Positions 48,435-57,774 of a DNA stretch of 64,000 bases are shown here, in pieces. The translations under genes were made by a program, and so were the position numbers. A model generated the notes under the pieces. That model saw only the letters and a program-made list of their open reading frames with translations, was not told the origin of the DNA and did not search any database. Source of the stretch: Hyphomicrobiales bacterium (GTDB lineage Bacteria > Pseudomonadota > Alphaproteobacteria > Rhizobiales > Rhizobiaceae); assembly GCA_900472625.1 (NCBI GenBank), contig UCIT01000006.1, forward strand, positions 17,984 to 81,983. The letters are read 5' to 3'. Every line of letters begins with the position of its first letter. Positions within the stretch are counted from its first letter, which is position 1.

Positions 48435-49859
48435 ATGAAATTTGGGACAAGCGGGCTTCGCGGCCTTTCCGAGGACCTGAAAGGCCGTGCCTCGGCGCTC
48501 TACGCGACGGCGTTCGGCCGCTACCTGCTGGAGAGCAACCGCGCAGGCCAGGGAGACGCGATCCTGATCGGCCGCGACTTCCGCGAGTCCAGCCCCGATA
48601 TCGCTGCCGATTGCGTCAACGCTCTGGCAAAGCTTGGCTTCAAGGTTATCGACTGCGGCACCCTGCCGACGCCGGCGCTGGCGCTTTACGGCCTGCAATT
48701 GCGCGCCGCATCGCTGATGATCACCGGTTCCCACATTCCCGCCGACCGCAACGGCATCAAGTTCTACCGCCCGGATGGCGAGATCGACAAGGACGACGAG
48801 GCGGCGATCACGGCTGCCGCTGCGGAACTCGACCGCGCGGGCTTCGAGCGGCCGCAGGGCGACGGCAAGGCCGAGGACCGGTCGGCACCATGCCTGGCGC
48901 TGTTTGTAGCCCGCAATGCCAATCTTCTCCCCGCCAATGCGCTGGCCGGCCTCAAGCTCGGCGTCTACCAGCACAGCACCGTGGCCCGCGATCTGCTGGT
49001 CGATCTGCTGCGCGGCTTCGGCGCCGAAGTGGTCGCCTTCGCACGCTCCGAGAGCTTCATCCCCGTCGATACCGAGGCCGTCTCGCCGGACACGATTGCG
49101 CTGCTGCAGCAGGCAGCGGAAGACCATGGCTTCGATGCCATCGTTTCGGCGGATGGCGATGGCGACCGGCCGCTGGTGACGGACGAGAGCGGCACGCCGC
49201 TGCGCGGTGATCTTCTCGGCCTGATCGCCGCCAACTTCCTTGGCGCAGGCGTGGTCGTCACCCCCGTCACATCCAATTCCGGGGTCGAGGACGCTGGCAA
49301 TTTCAGCGTCGTGCGCACCCGTGTCGGCTCCCCCTTCGTGATATCGGGCATGCAGGAGGCGCTGGCGTCCGGTAAGACCGGCGTCATCGGCTTCGAAGCC
49401 AATGGCGGGACTCTGACGGCGAGCAATTTCAATGTCGGCGGCCACATCCTGACCGCCCTGCCGACCCGCGACTGCTTTCTGCCGATGCTGGCAACGCTGG
49501 CGCTGGCGGCCGAAAAACGGCAGCCGCTGTCGGTGATCGCCGCCGGCTACCATCTGCCCTTTGCCGCCGCCGACCGGCTTGAGAATTTCCCTGTCGAAAC
49601 CAGCGCCCGCCTGATGGCGCACCTGCGCGCCGGCCGGGACAACCTTGCAGCCTTCCTGGCGCCGATCGGAGCCGTCGGCAGCACCAGCGACATCGATGGC
49701 CTGAGAGTGACGCTTGCCGACCGGCGGATCATCCACTTCAGGCCTTCGGGCAATGCGCCGGAGATGCGCTGCTACGTCGAGGCCGACACAGAGACATCCG
49801 CCACGGACCTCCTTGCCACCGGCCTTGCGCGCATTCGCGCCTGGGCGAACGCCAATTGA
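48435..49859 (+). CDS. manB: Phosphomannomutase (alpha-D-phosphohexomutase family)
   Basis: A 474-residue mutase. The active-site serine loop ([15 protein letters not shown]), the Mg loop (DGDGDRPLV), the sugar loop ([14 protein letters not shown]) and the phosphate loop ([13 protein letters not shown]) are all present. With manC next, the likely reaction is mannose-6-phosphate to mannose-1-phosphate for GDP-mannose. The family also includes phosphoglucomutase and phosphoglucosamine mutase. It starts the four-gene plus-strand sugar group. Confidence 0.88.
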   Translation: MKFGTSGLRGLSEDLKGRASALYATAFGRYLLESNRAGQGDAILIGRDFRESSPDIAADCVNALAKLGFKVIDCGTLPTPALALYGLQLRAASLMITGSHIPADRNGIKFYRPDGEIDKDDEAAITAAAAELDRAGFERPQGDGKAEDRSAPCLALFVARNANLLPANALAGLKLGVYQHSTVARDLLVDLLRGFGAEVVAFARSESFIPVDTEAVSPDTIALLQQAAEDHGFDAIVSADGDGDRPLVTDESGTPLRGDLLGLIAANFLGAGVVVTPVTSNSGVEDAGNFSVVRTRVGSPFVISGMQEALASGKTGVIGFEANGGTLTASNFNVGGHILTALPTRDCFLPMLATLALAAEKRQPLSVIAAGYHLPFAAADRLENFPVETSARLMAHLRAGRDNLAAFLAPIGAVGSTSDIDGLRVTLADRRIIHFRPSGNAPEMRCYVEADTETSATDLLATGLARIRAWANAN

Positions 49860-49893
49860 ACGACGATAGAAGAACCTTCGAGGATACACCCAG

Positions 49894-51321
49894 ATGACGC
49901 AGAAGATCGTTCCCGTAATCATGGCTGGCGGCAAGGGCACGCGCCTGTGGCCGCTGTCGCGTTCCGCGGCGCCCAAGCAGTTCATCCGCTTCATCGGCGA
50001 TACCACGCTGTTCCAGGATACGCTGCTGCGGGTCTCCGATCCCGATCTCTACGAACCGGCGATCGTCATCACCAACGAGGAATTCCGCTTCCTCGTGGCC
50101 GAGCAGGCTCGCGAGCTCGACATCGCGCTATCGACCATCCTACTTGAGCCGATGGCCCGCAACACCGCCGCCGCCGTTGCCGCAGCCGGCGCGCTGGTCC
50201 GCGACCAGTTCGGCGAGGCCGCCATCATCCACGTCCTCGCCTCCGACCACGAGATCGATGCCGACGACGTCTACTTCACCGCCGTGCGCACCGCCGTCGC
50301 TGCCGCTTCGGAAGGCAAGCTCGTCACCTTCGGCATCAAGCCGACGGAACCGGCAACCGGATATGGCTACATCGAAGGCGGCGACGCACTGCCAAGCGGC
50401 GCACAGTCGGTCAAGCGCTTCATCGAGAAGCCGCCGCTGGCCGAGGCCGAGAAGATGCTCGCGTCGGGCGGCTACTACTGGAACTCCGGCATGTTCATGT
50501 TCTTGGTCGCACGCCTGCTGAGCGAAATGGCGACCCATGCCCCCGCGGTGCTGAAGGCGGCAAGCGAAGCCGTCGCCCAGGGCGTCAAGGATCTCGACTT
50601 CATCCGCCTCGACAAGGCGGCCTTCGCCGAAAGCCCCGATATCTCGGTCGACTACGCCATCATGGAAAAGACCGGCAATGCCGCCGTCGTCCCCTCGCCA
50701 TTCAAGTGGTCTGATCTCGGCAGTTGGGATGCGATCTGGAAGAGCGGGACCAGTGACGGCCAGGGCAACGTTGCCGCGGCGAACACCACGCTAGTCAACA
50801 CCCGCAACTCGCTCGTCATGACGCACGGCGTGCATCTGGCCGTCCACGGCATGGACGACATCGCCGTCGTCGCCAGCGAGGACGCCGTCTATGTCGGCCG
50901 CCTGCAGGACAGCCAGGAAGTCGGCGCCATCGTCAAGATGCTGGCCTCCAAGCCCGCGACATCAAAGCTGACCGAAACCCACCCGACCTCCTATCGTCCG
51001 TGGGGCGGCTACACCTCGATCTTCAATGGCGATCGCTTCCAGGTGAAGCGCATCTTCGTCACGCCGGGAAAGAAGCTGTCGCTGCAGAAGCATCACCACC
51101 GCTCCGAACACTGGATCGTCGTCAAGGGCACGGCCGAGGTCACGATCGGCGACAGCGTGCAGATGTTGCGGGAGAACGAGTCGGTCTATATCCCGCTCGG
51201 CGAAGTCCACCGCCTCGCCAACCCCGGCAAGATCCTGCTGGAACTGATCGAGGTCCAGACCGGCTCCTATCTCGGCGAAGACGACATCATCCGCATCGTC
51301 GACGAGTTCGGCCGCAACTGA
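49894..51321 (+). CDS. manC: Mannose-1-phosphate guanylyltransferase / mannose-6-phosphate isomerase (ManC/AlgA type)
   Basis: A 475-residue bifunctional enzyme. The N-terminal nucleotidyltransferase (IMAGGKGTRLWPLSRSAAPK, then FIEKPPLAEAEKML) makes GDP-mannose. The C-terminal cupin (RPWGGYTSIF, then KKLSLQKHHHRSEHWIVVKG) is the isomerase with its His-rich metal site. It is 34 bases after manB on the same strand. A hairpin follows before ugd. Confidence 0.95.
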   Translation: MTQKIVPVIMAGGKGTRLWPLSRSAAPKQFIRFIGDTTLFQDTLLRVSDPDLYEPAIVITNEEFRFLVAEQARELDIALSTILLEPMARNTAAAVAAAGALVRDQFGEAAIIHVLASDHEIDADDVYFTAVRTAVAAASEGKLVTFGIKPTEPATGYGYIEGGDALPSGAQSVKRFIEKPPLAEAEKMLASGGYYWNSGMFMFLVARLLSEMATHAPAVLKAASEAVAQGVKDLDFIRLDKAAFAESPDISVDYAIMEKTGNAAVVPSPFKWSDLGSWDAIWKSGTSDGQGNVAAANTTLVNTRNSLVMTHGVHLAVHGMDDIAVVASEDAVYVGRLQDSQEVGAIVKMLASKPATSKLTETHPTSYRPWGGYTSIFNGDRFQVKRIFVTPGKKLSLQKHHHRSEHWIVVKGTAEVTIGDSVQMLRENESVYIPLGEVHRLANPGKILLELIEVQTGSYLGEDDIIRIVDEFGRN

Positions 51322-51383
51322 GCGGCCAAACGGGGGCAACTGACCTCGTTGTCTTGAACTTATAAAATTCCCCCTGTAACACC

Positions 51384-51415
51384 ATCGCAGCCCGGCCGGT
51401 CGGTCCGGCTGCGAT
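51384..51415 (+). terminator. Hairpin between manC and ugd
   Basis: ATCGCAGCC (51384-51392) and GGCTGCGAT (51407-51415) form a perfect 9-pair stem with a GC-rich loop. No T-run follows. It may attenuate read-through or mark the end of the manBC transcript. Confidence 0.5.
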
Positions 51416-51437
51416 TGATGTTTCAGGGGAAGAACCC

Positions 51438-52751
51438 ATGCGTATTGTGATGATCGGCTCTGGCTATGTTGGCCTCGTTTCCGGCGCCTGCCTCGCCGAT
51501 TTCGGCCATCATGTCACCTGCGTCGACAAGTCCGAAGCCAAGATCGACGCGCTGGAGCGCGGCGAGGTGCCGATCTTCGAACCCGGCCTCGACACCATCA
51601 TCAGCCAGAATCGCAATGCCGGTCGCCTGGATTTCTCCAAGGATCTCGCCGCCCCGGTCGCCTCCGCCGATGTCGTCTTCATTGCCGTCGGCACGCCGTC
51701 GCGCCGCGGCGACGGCCATGCCGACCTCACCTATGTCTATGCCGCCGCGCGTGAAATCGCCGCAGCGGTCGAAGGCTTCACCGTCATCGTCACCAAGTCG
51801 ACGGTCCCCGTCGGCACCGGCGACGAGATCGAGCGCATCTTCCGCGAGGAGTTTCCCGGCAAGGACATCGCCGTCGTCTCCAACCCGGAGTTCCTGCGCG
51901 AAGGTGCGGCCATCACCGACTTCAAGCGTCCCGATCGCATCGTGCTCGGCACCGAGGAGCCGCGTGCCATCGAGGTCATGCGCGAGGTCTACCGCCCGCT
52001 CTATCTCAACGAGGCGCCGCTATACTTCTGCGAACGCCGCACCTCCGAGCTGATCAAATACGCAGCCAACGCCTTCCTCGCCATGAAGATCACCTTCATC
52101 AACGAGATCGCCGACCTCTGCGAGCAGATCGGCGCCGACGTGCAGAAGGTTGCCAAGGGCATCGGCATGGACAAGCGCATCGGCGACAAGTTCCTGCATG
52201 CCGGCCCCGGCTACGGCGGCTCGTGCTTTCCCAAGGACACGCTGGCGCTGGTCAAGACCGCGCAGGACTACGATAGCCCGATGCGGCTGATCGAGACCAC
52301 CGTCGCCATCAACGACAACCGCAAGCGCGCCATGGGCCGCAAGGTGGTCGCCGCCTGCGACGGCAACGTCCGCGGCAAGAAGATCGCCATATTGGGCCTG
52401 ACCTTCAAGCCGAACACCGACGACATGCGCGACGCACCGTCGATCACCATCGTCCAGGCGCTGCTTGACGGCGGCGCCGACGTGCACGTCTATGACCCCG
52501 AGGGCATGGAAGCGGCCAAGGAGATGCTCGGCCCTGTCGTCTACGGCAAGGACGCCTACGAGATCGCAGAAGGCGCCGATGCCGTCGTGCTGGTCACCGA
52601 ATGGGACGAGTTCCGCGCGCTCGACTTCAAGCGGCTGAAGGCGCTGGTCAACAAGCCGGTGCTGGTCGATCTGCGCAACATCTACCCCATCGCCGAGGTC
52701 GTCAGGCATGGCTTCAGCTATTTCGCGGTCGGCAAGAAGAGCGGTTCATAA
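51438..52751 (+). CDS. ugd: UDP-glucose 6-dehydrogenase
   Basis: A 437-residue NAD-dependent enzyme that makes UDP-glucuronate. The Rossmann motif opens the protein ([18 protein letters not shown]), the catalytic Cys lies in [10 protein letters not shown], and the family segment [12 protein letters not shown] is present. It is two bases before lspL, so the product is passed to that 4-epimerase. In rhizobia it also serves capsule and exopolysaccharide synthesis (rkpK). Confidence 0.96.
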   Translation: MRIVMIGSGYVGLVSGACLADFGHHVTCVDKSEAKIDALERGEVPIFEPGLDTIISQNRNAGRLDFSKDLAAPVASADVVFIAVGTPSRRGDGHADLTYVYAAAREIAAAVEGFTVIVTKSTVPVGTGDEIERIFREEFPGKDIAVVSNPEFLREGAAITDFKRPDRIVLGTEEPRAIEVMREVYRPLYLNEAPLYFCERRTSELIKYAANAFLAMKITFINEIADLCEQIGADVQKVAKGIGMDKRIGDKFLHAGPGYGGSCFPKDTLALVKTAQDYDSPMRLIETTVAINDNRKRAMGRKVVAACDGNVRGKKIAILGLTFKPNTDDMRDAPSITIVQALLDGGADVHVYDPEGMEAAKEMLGPVVYGKDAYEIAEGADAVVLVTEWDEFRALDFKRLKALVNKPVLVDLRNIYPIAEVVRHGFSYFAVGKKSGS

Positions 52752-52753
52752 GC

Positions 52754-53776
52754 ATGCGTTATTTCATCACCGGAACGGCCGGCTTCATCGGCTTCCATCT
52801 CGCCCGCCGCCTGCTGCAGGACGGCCACGAGGTCACCGGCTTCGATGGCATGACGCACTATTACAACATCAAGCTGAAGCACATGCGCAACGCGGCACTT
52901 GCGCAGTTTCCGGCTTTCACTGGCGTCACCGCGATGCTGGAAGACCGGGCGGCGCTGGAAGCCGCCGTGGCTGCCGCAAAGCCGGACATCATGATCCATC
53001 TCGCCGCCCAGGCGGGCGTTCGCTACAGCAACGAAAACCCGGAAGCCTATCTCAATTCCAACCTGATCGGCTCCTGGAATATCTTGGAGATCGCCAAGAC
53101 AGCCGGCGTCGCCCACCTGATGCTGGCCTCGACCTCATCGATCTACGGCGCCAATCCGACGGTGCCGTTCCACGAGACCGACCGCGCCGACGAGCCGCTG
53201 ACCTTCTACGCCGCTACCAAGAAGTCGATGGAGCTGATGGCGCATAGCTATGCCCATCTGCACAGGATCCCGACGACCGCGTTCCGTTTCTTCACCGTCT
53301 ACGGCCCCTGGGGCCGCCCCGACATGGCGCTGTTCAAGTTCGTCAAGAACATGCTGGAAGGCCAGCCGATCGAGATTTACGGCGAAGGCAAGATGAGCCG
53401 CGACTTCACCTATATCGACGATCTCGTCGAAGCCGTGGTGCGCCTCTCGGCCGTCGCGCCCGCCGAAGCCAACCGCGTCCCCTCCGAAAAGGTCGAGACG
53501 CTCTCGCGCCAGGCACCGTTCCGCGTCGTCAACATCGGCGGCGGCCAGCCGACCAGCCTGCTTGATTTCGTCGATACGGTCGAGAAGGCGCTCGGCCACC
53601 CGGCGAAGCGCATCATGCTGCCGATGCAGCAGGGCGATGTCCCCCGCACCTTCGCCAGCCCCGATCTGCTGACGGCGCTGACCGGCTACACGCCGGATAC
53701 GACGCTTGAGACCGGCGTGGCTGCGTTCGTGGAATGGTATCTGGAAGCGCGCGGTGAACTCGGCATCACGGCCTGA
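52754..53776 (+). CDS. lspL: UDP-glucuronate 4-epimerase (LspL-like)
   Basis: A 340-residue short-chain dehydrogenase-type epimerase with NAD loop [13 protein letters not shown] and catalytic Tyr-Lys in [12 protein letters not shown]. Its length and segments such as [20 protein letters not shown] fit UDP-glucuronate 4-epimerases. LspL makes UDP-galacturonate for the lipopolysaccharide core of rhizobia. It follows ugd with a 2-base gap, so the pair forms a pathway step. I start at ATG 52754; the longer frame overlaps ugd. Confidence 0.92.
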   Translation: MRYFITGTAGFIGFHLARRLLQDGHEVTGFDGMTHYYNIKLKHMRNAALAQFPAFTGVTAMLEDRAALEAAVAAAKPDIMIHLAAQAGVRYSNENPEAYLNSNLIGSWNILEIAKTAGVAHLMLASTSSIYGANPTVPFHETDRADEPLTFYAATKKSMELMAHSYAHLHRIPTTAFRFFTVYGPWGRPDMALFKFVKNMLEGQPIEIYGEGKMSRDFTYIDDLVEAVVRLSAVAPAEANRVPSEKVETLSRQAPFRVVNIGGGQPTSLLDFVDTVEKALGHPAKRIMLPMQQGDVPRTFASPDLLTALTGYTPDTTLETGVAAFVEWYLEARGELGITA

Positions 53777-53794
53777 GTCAACGCTGCTATCGGC

Positions 53795-55561
53795 TTAACT
53801 TGTAACAAGCGCCAGGAACTTGCGATCGATCTCGGCCGCCGGTGCCGGCCGGCTGAGAGCAAAACCCTGCAGCGCGTCGCAGCCGAGCTTGGTGAGCGCC
53901 ACGGCATGCCGCTCTGTCTCGACCCCTTCAGCGATCACCTTGACCCCGAGCGCCTTGGCGATCTCGACGATCGATTTCACCACCCTTCGCTGCTCGTCCG
54001 ACGTATCGATCGCATCGACCAGCTGCCGGTCGATCTTCAGCCGCGTCGGACGCAGCCTGACGAGACCGATCAGCGAGGCGTGCCCCGAGCCGAAATCGTC
54101 AATCTCGATCTCGATGCCCATCAGCTTGATCCGGTCGACGCTTTGCATCAACTCGTCATCGCAGTCATCGAGGAAGATCGTCTCGATCAGTTCGAACACG
54201 ATGGCATCGTCGGGAATATCCAGCGTCTGCAGATCGCCGATCAAAAGCGGATCGTAAAGCCGCTGCCCTGATATGTTGACCGATATCCGCGGCACCCTGC
54301 CCCCATGCCGCTCCCATTCTCGCCGGTCGATCAGTACCCGCCGGAGAATGGAGGCATCGATCTCGGCCGTCAGCCCGTGCTCGTCCGCCACTTTGAGGAA
54401 ATCCGCCGGCGCAAGAATGCCGCGCTCGCGGTGGCGCCAGCGCGCCAGCGCCTCGACACCGACGATCTCTCGCGTCCTGGCGTCAAACTGCAGCTGGTAA
54501 TAGGGCACGATCTCGCCCGCCACCAGCGCCTGCTTGAGCTCTTCGGCAATCCGCCGCTTGCCCATCAGCTCGTCCTTCAGCTTCTGGGTGAAGAACTCGA
54601 TCCGATTCCGCCCATCAGCCTTGGCGGTGTAGAGCGCCATGTCGGACTCCGCCAGCAGATTGGCATCGCCCTTGTCCGCCGACCACGAGATCCCGATCGA
54701 CACGCCGGACTGCAGCATTTCGGAACCGAAGCGGATTTTCTTGCGCAGCCGCTTCTGCACATGTCGCGCGATCTCTTCCAGCGTCGTCGTGCTGTCGAAA
54801 TTGGTGAGCACGATCACGAACTCGTCGCCGCCGATACGCGCAGCCATGCCCGTTTCAGGGAGAGCGGCGGCAATTCTGAGCGCCGCGGCGCGCAGCACCG
54901 CATCGCCCGCCGCATGACCGTAGGCGTCATTGATCTGCTTGAATTCATCGAGATCGAGATGCATGACGGCGAGCGTCGAGACACTGTCGTCCTCGGCCAG
55001 TTGCGCGATCCGCTTGTCGAAGAAGCGCCGGTTCGGCAGGCCCGTGAGGTAGTCGTGCTCGGCCGCATGCTCGATAAGGGCCGTGCTCTCCTCGAGCTCG
55101 CGAGCCCGCGCCTCCGCAACCATTTTCTGGCGCGCCGCCTCCTCGTTGATCAGCACGTCGGCGGTGACATCCCATTCCGCCCCGATGAAGGACGGCGCGC
55201 CCTCCTCGCTGACGTAGAAATGCGCACGCGACCTGATGTAGCGGATCTCTCCGTTCGGCCACCGAATACGAAACTCCGAATTGTACTGCCCGCGCTTGGC
55301 CACAGCGTCCCGGAACTCCTGGAAGGCACGTTCGCGATCATCGGGATGGATGGCGTTCGACCAGATCGACGTCGGCACCGGACCGCTACGAAGGCCGGTC
55401 TGATACAGGCGGTGCATCTGCACGTCCCACGAGATCTCGTCCTTGCGCAGATCGTGTTCCCACACACCGATCTGCGAGGCATCGAGGGCAAGTTCCAGTC
55501 GCCTTAAAAGATCCTGGAACTCCCGCTCTGACCGTATGGAGTGTTTAGATACCAAAGCCAT
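53795..55561 (-). CDS. PAS-GGDEF-EAL cyclic-di-GMP turnover protein
   Basis: A 588-residue cytoplasmic protein. A PAS domain (QIGVWEHDLRKDEISWDVQM) with a PAC-like end, then a GGDEF domain with the intact active motif (RIGGDEFVI), then an EAL domain with intact GVEALARWRH and IEIDDFGSGHASL. Both the cyclase and phosphodiesterase motifs are complete, so it could work in either direction. I start at ATG 55561 (GAGG six bases upstream); the TTG at 55615 is weaker. It ends 18 bases from lspL, which is convergent; a link to polysaccharide control is plausible. Confidence 0.92.
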   Translation of the reverse strand: MALVSKHSIRSEREFQDLLRRLELALDASQIGVWEHDLRKDEISWDVQMHRLYQTGLRSGPVPTSIWSNAIHPDDRERAFQEFRDAVAKRGQYNSEFRIRWPNGEIRYIRSRAHFYVSEEGAPSFIGAEWDVTADVLINEEAARQKMVAEARARELEESTALIEHAAEHDYLTGLPNRRFFDKRIAQLAEDDSVSTLAVMHLDLDEFKQINDAYGHAAGDAVLRAAALRIAAALPETGMAARIGGDEFVIVLTNFDSTTTLEEIARHVQKRLRKKIRFGSEMLQSGVSIGISWSADKGDANLLAESDMALYTAKADGRNRIEFFTQKLKDELMGKRRIAEELKQALVAGEIVPYYQLQFDARTREIVGVEALARWRHRERGILAPADFLKVADEHGLTAEIDASILRRVLIDRREWERHGGRVPRISVNISGQRLYDPLLIGDLQTLDIPDDAIVFELIETIFLDDCDDELMQSVDRIKLMGIEIEIDDFGSGHASLIGLVRLRPTRLKIDRQLVDAIDTSDEQRRVVKSIVEIAKALGVKVIAEGVETERHAVALTKLGCDALQGFALSRPAPAAEIDRKFLALVTS

Positions 55562-55741
55562 CCATGCCTCATGCAGCGTCAAAGCAAAGTCGTCTCGACT
55601 GCCGGATGGCAGCAACGGCCACGCAATGGGTGATCCTTGGCCGAGATCATTAATTAGAACACCCTAAAAATCTATCAATGATTGCATATCAATAGATTGG
55701 CACTATTTTTGGTCACCTCGGCCCTCACCCGGCTCATGATT

Positions 55742-56629
55742 TTACCGGGAGCGACCATTCTTTTTCTCCAGTTGCAGCAGCAGGCCGCTGTGGTCCGTCT
55801 CGCCGTCGCCATCCTCGACAAGGGCGGAGAACTCCGTGCGGACGGCTTCGGTCAGCGGCAGGGTCAACGCCAGGCTCTGCGCTTCCGCGACGATGTTGTT
55901 GAGATCCTTCAACTGCAGCTTCGACGGACCCGCATGGCCGAAATCGCGCTCCACCATACGTTGACCGTGCACATCGAGAATGCGGCTCTCGGCAAACCCG
56001 CCACGAATGGCACGCCGGAACGCCTCTGCCGAACCGCCGCCGGCTTCGACCAGCAGCATCGCCTCGGCAATGGCCCCGATCGTCACGGCAACGATCTGCT
56101 GGTTGCCGAGCTTGGCGAGTTGGCCCGTGCCGCTGGGCCCGACATGCGTCACACGGCCGAGCGGCGCGAACACGTCGGCCATGACATCGACCAGCGCCGC
56201 ATCGCCGCCCGCCATGATCGCCAGCGTCCCTGCCGTCGCCCCAACGACACCACCGGATACCGGCGCATCGAGATGGCCGATACCGCGGGCCGACAGCATC
56301 TCGGCATGGGCACGCGCATCCGCCGGCTTGATCGAGCTGCAATCGATGACGACGGCGCCCGGCGCCAGCGCATCGGCTACCCCTTGCGAAAACAGCACGT
56401 CGCCGACCGCATTGCCGTCGGTCATCATGGTGAAGACGACGGAGGCGCCGCTGGCAGCAGCGGCCGGCGTCGCGGCAATCGCAGCGCCATCCTTTGCCAG
56501 CGCCTCGGCCTTGCTGCCGTCGCGATTCCACACAGTCACGGCAAAGCCGGCGTCGAGCAACCGCCGCACCATCGGCGCACCCATCAGCCCCGTTCCCAGA
56601 AACGCAATGCTGCGTGGTCCCCGGCTCAT
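55742..56629 (-). CDS. NAD(P)-dependent 3-hydroxyisobutyrate-type dehydrogenase (L-threonate dehydrogenase-like)
   Basis: A 295-residue beta-hydroxyacid dehydrogenase. The NAD motif AFLGTGLMGAPMVRRLLD, the substrate motif DAPVSGGVVGATAGTLAIM and the catalytic Lys in GTGQLAKLGNQQIV are readable. It is coupled (TGATG) to the D-erythronate dehydrogenase-like gene; in known acid-sugar pathways LtnD and DenD pair in this way. The start at 56629 removes a long upstream shadow. The other pathway genes (otnI, otnC, otnK) are not here. Confidence 0.84.
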   Translation of the reverse strand: MSRGPRSIAFLGTGLMGAPMVRRLLDAGFAVTVWNRDGSKAEALAKDGAAIAATPAAAASGASVVFTMMTDGNAVGDVLFSQGVADALAPGAVVIDCSSIKPADARAHAEMLSARGIGHLDAPVSGGVVGATAGTLAIMAGGDAALVDVMADVFAPLGRVTHVGPSGTGQLAKLGNQQIVAVTIGAIAEAMLLVEAGGGSAEAFRRAIRGGFAESRILDVHGQRMVERDFGHAGPSKLQLKDLNNIVAEAQSLALTLPLTEAVRTEFSALVEDGDGETDHSGLLLQLEKKNGRSR

Positions 56630-57612
56630 CAGATCCTGCCTCCCAGTTCGTCCTCTATGTGCACACGAATGATCTCCTCGAACGTCGTTTCGGCCACGAA
56701 GCCGAGGCTTGTCGCCCGCTCTGGCGCAAACGCCTTTGCCCAGCCGCCGACGATCTTCATCACCAGTTCGTCCGGCTCCCGTCGGATCAGGCTCACCGCC
56801 TTTTCGCCGGCAATCGACCGCAGGGCCTCGATCTGCTCGCCGACCGAGGCGCTGACGCCGGGCATAGTCAGGCTGCGCCGCGCCCCGAGCGGCTGCAGAT
56901 CGATGCTGGCAGCGTGGATGAGGAAGCCGATGGCCGAGCGTGGCGATGCGTGCCAATGACGCACGGTGTCCGGCACCGGCAGGATCGCCGGCTGGCCGGC
57001 GAGCGGCTCGCGGATGATGCCGGAGAAGAAACCGGACGCTGCCTTGTTCGGCTTGCCCGGACGCACGCAGACCGTCGGCAGGCGAATGCCGATGCCGTCG
57101 ATGAAGCCGCGACGGGTATAATCGGCAAGCAGTAGCTCGCTCATCGCCTTCTGCGTGCCGTAGCTCGTCAGCGGCGTCAGATTGAAATCGTCGGGAATGA
57201 CATCGGGCATCGGCGCGCCGAACACGGCAATCGACGAGGTGAAGACGACACAGGGCCGATAGCCGTCGTCGAGATGCGCGAGCCTGATCGCTTCGAACAG
57301 CGCCCGCGTGCCTTCCAGATTGATGCCGTAGCCCTTCTCGAAATCGAGCTCGGCTTCCGCCGACACGATGGCCGCCAGATGAAAGATCACATCGGGCCTC
57401 GTGCCGACGATCCTCGCCGCCTGCCCCGGCACCGAGATATCGACGGCAGACGCATCGACCCGGCCGGCAAATCCCGCTGGTCGCCCGGGTTCGATGACAT
57501 CGACCAGGGTCAGGCGGTTGACCGCGTGTCCACCCAGACTGCCGTCGGCGACCAGTCGCTCGCTCAGCTTGCGGCCTATCATGCCGGCGGCACCGATGAT
57601 GGCGATATGCAT
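56629..57612 (-). CDS. denD: D-erythronate dehydrogenase DenD (SDR)
   Basis: A 327-residue extended short-chain dehydrogenase. The NAD loop is IIGAAGMIGRKLSERL. The catalytic Tyr-x3-Lys is in TSYGTQKAMSELLL. The pattern of the segments VFTSSIAVFGAPMPDVIPDD and GIRLPTVCVRPGKPNKAASG is that of DenD, which oxidises D-erythronate to 2-oxo-erythronate. It is first of the two-gene unit. Confidence in the exact substrate is moderate. Confidence 0.84.
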   Translation of the reverse strand: MHIAIIGAAGMIGRKLSERLVADGSLGGHAVNRLTLVDVIEPGRPAGFAGRVDASAVDISVPGQAARIVGTRPDVIFHLAAIVSAEAELDFEKGYGINLEGTRALFEAIRLAHLDDGYRPCVVFTSSIAVFGAPMPDVIPDDFNLTPLTSYGTQKAMSELLLADYTRRGFIDGIGIRLPTVCVRPGKPNKAASGFFSGIIREPLAGQPAILPVPDTVRHWHASPRSAIGFLIHAASIDLQPLGARRSLTMPGVSASVGEQIEALRSIAGEKAVSLIRREPDELVMKIVGGWAKAFAPERATSLGFVAETTFEEIIRVHIEDELGGRI

Positions 57613-57726
57613 GGACGTCTCCCTCCCGGTCGGTCCGGGGCGAAGCAGTGCCCCAACACGTCCAGTTGATAGAGCAAAGACTGTTTATGCAAGACAAAAC
57701 CGGCGCCTTGACCCGCACAAACGGAA

Positions 57727-57750
57727 AGGGCGGAACTTGCGTCCCGCCCT
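57727..57750 (-). terminator. Terminator after the RND pump gene
   Basis: AGGGCGG (57727-57733) and CCGCCCT (57744-57750) form a 7-pair stem with a 10-base loop, followed on the minus strand by TTCCGTTTG. It lies 25 bases after the pump stop. Confidence 0.75.
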
Positions 57751-57774
57751 CTCGAAAATCAGGGATGTCGCTGC

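Noticed and set aside
55742..57718. 658-codon minus-strand frame as a fused dehydrogenase
   Set aside because: The N-terminal half overlaps denD in another frame; the TGATG junction at 56629 shows two separate genes.
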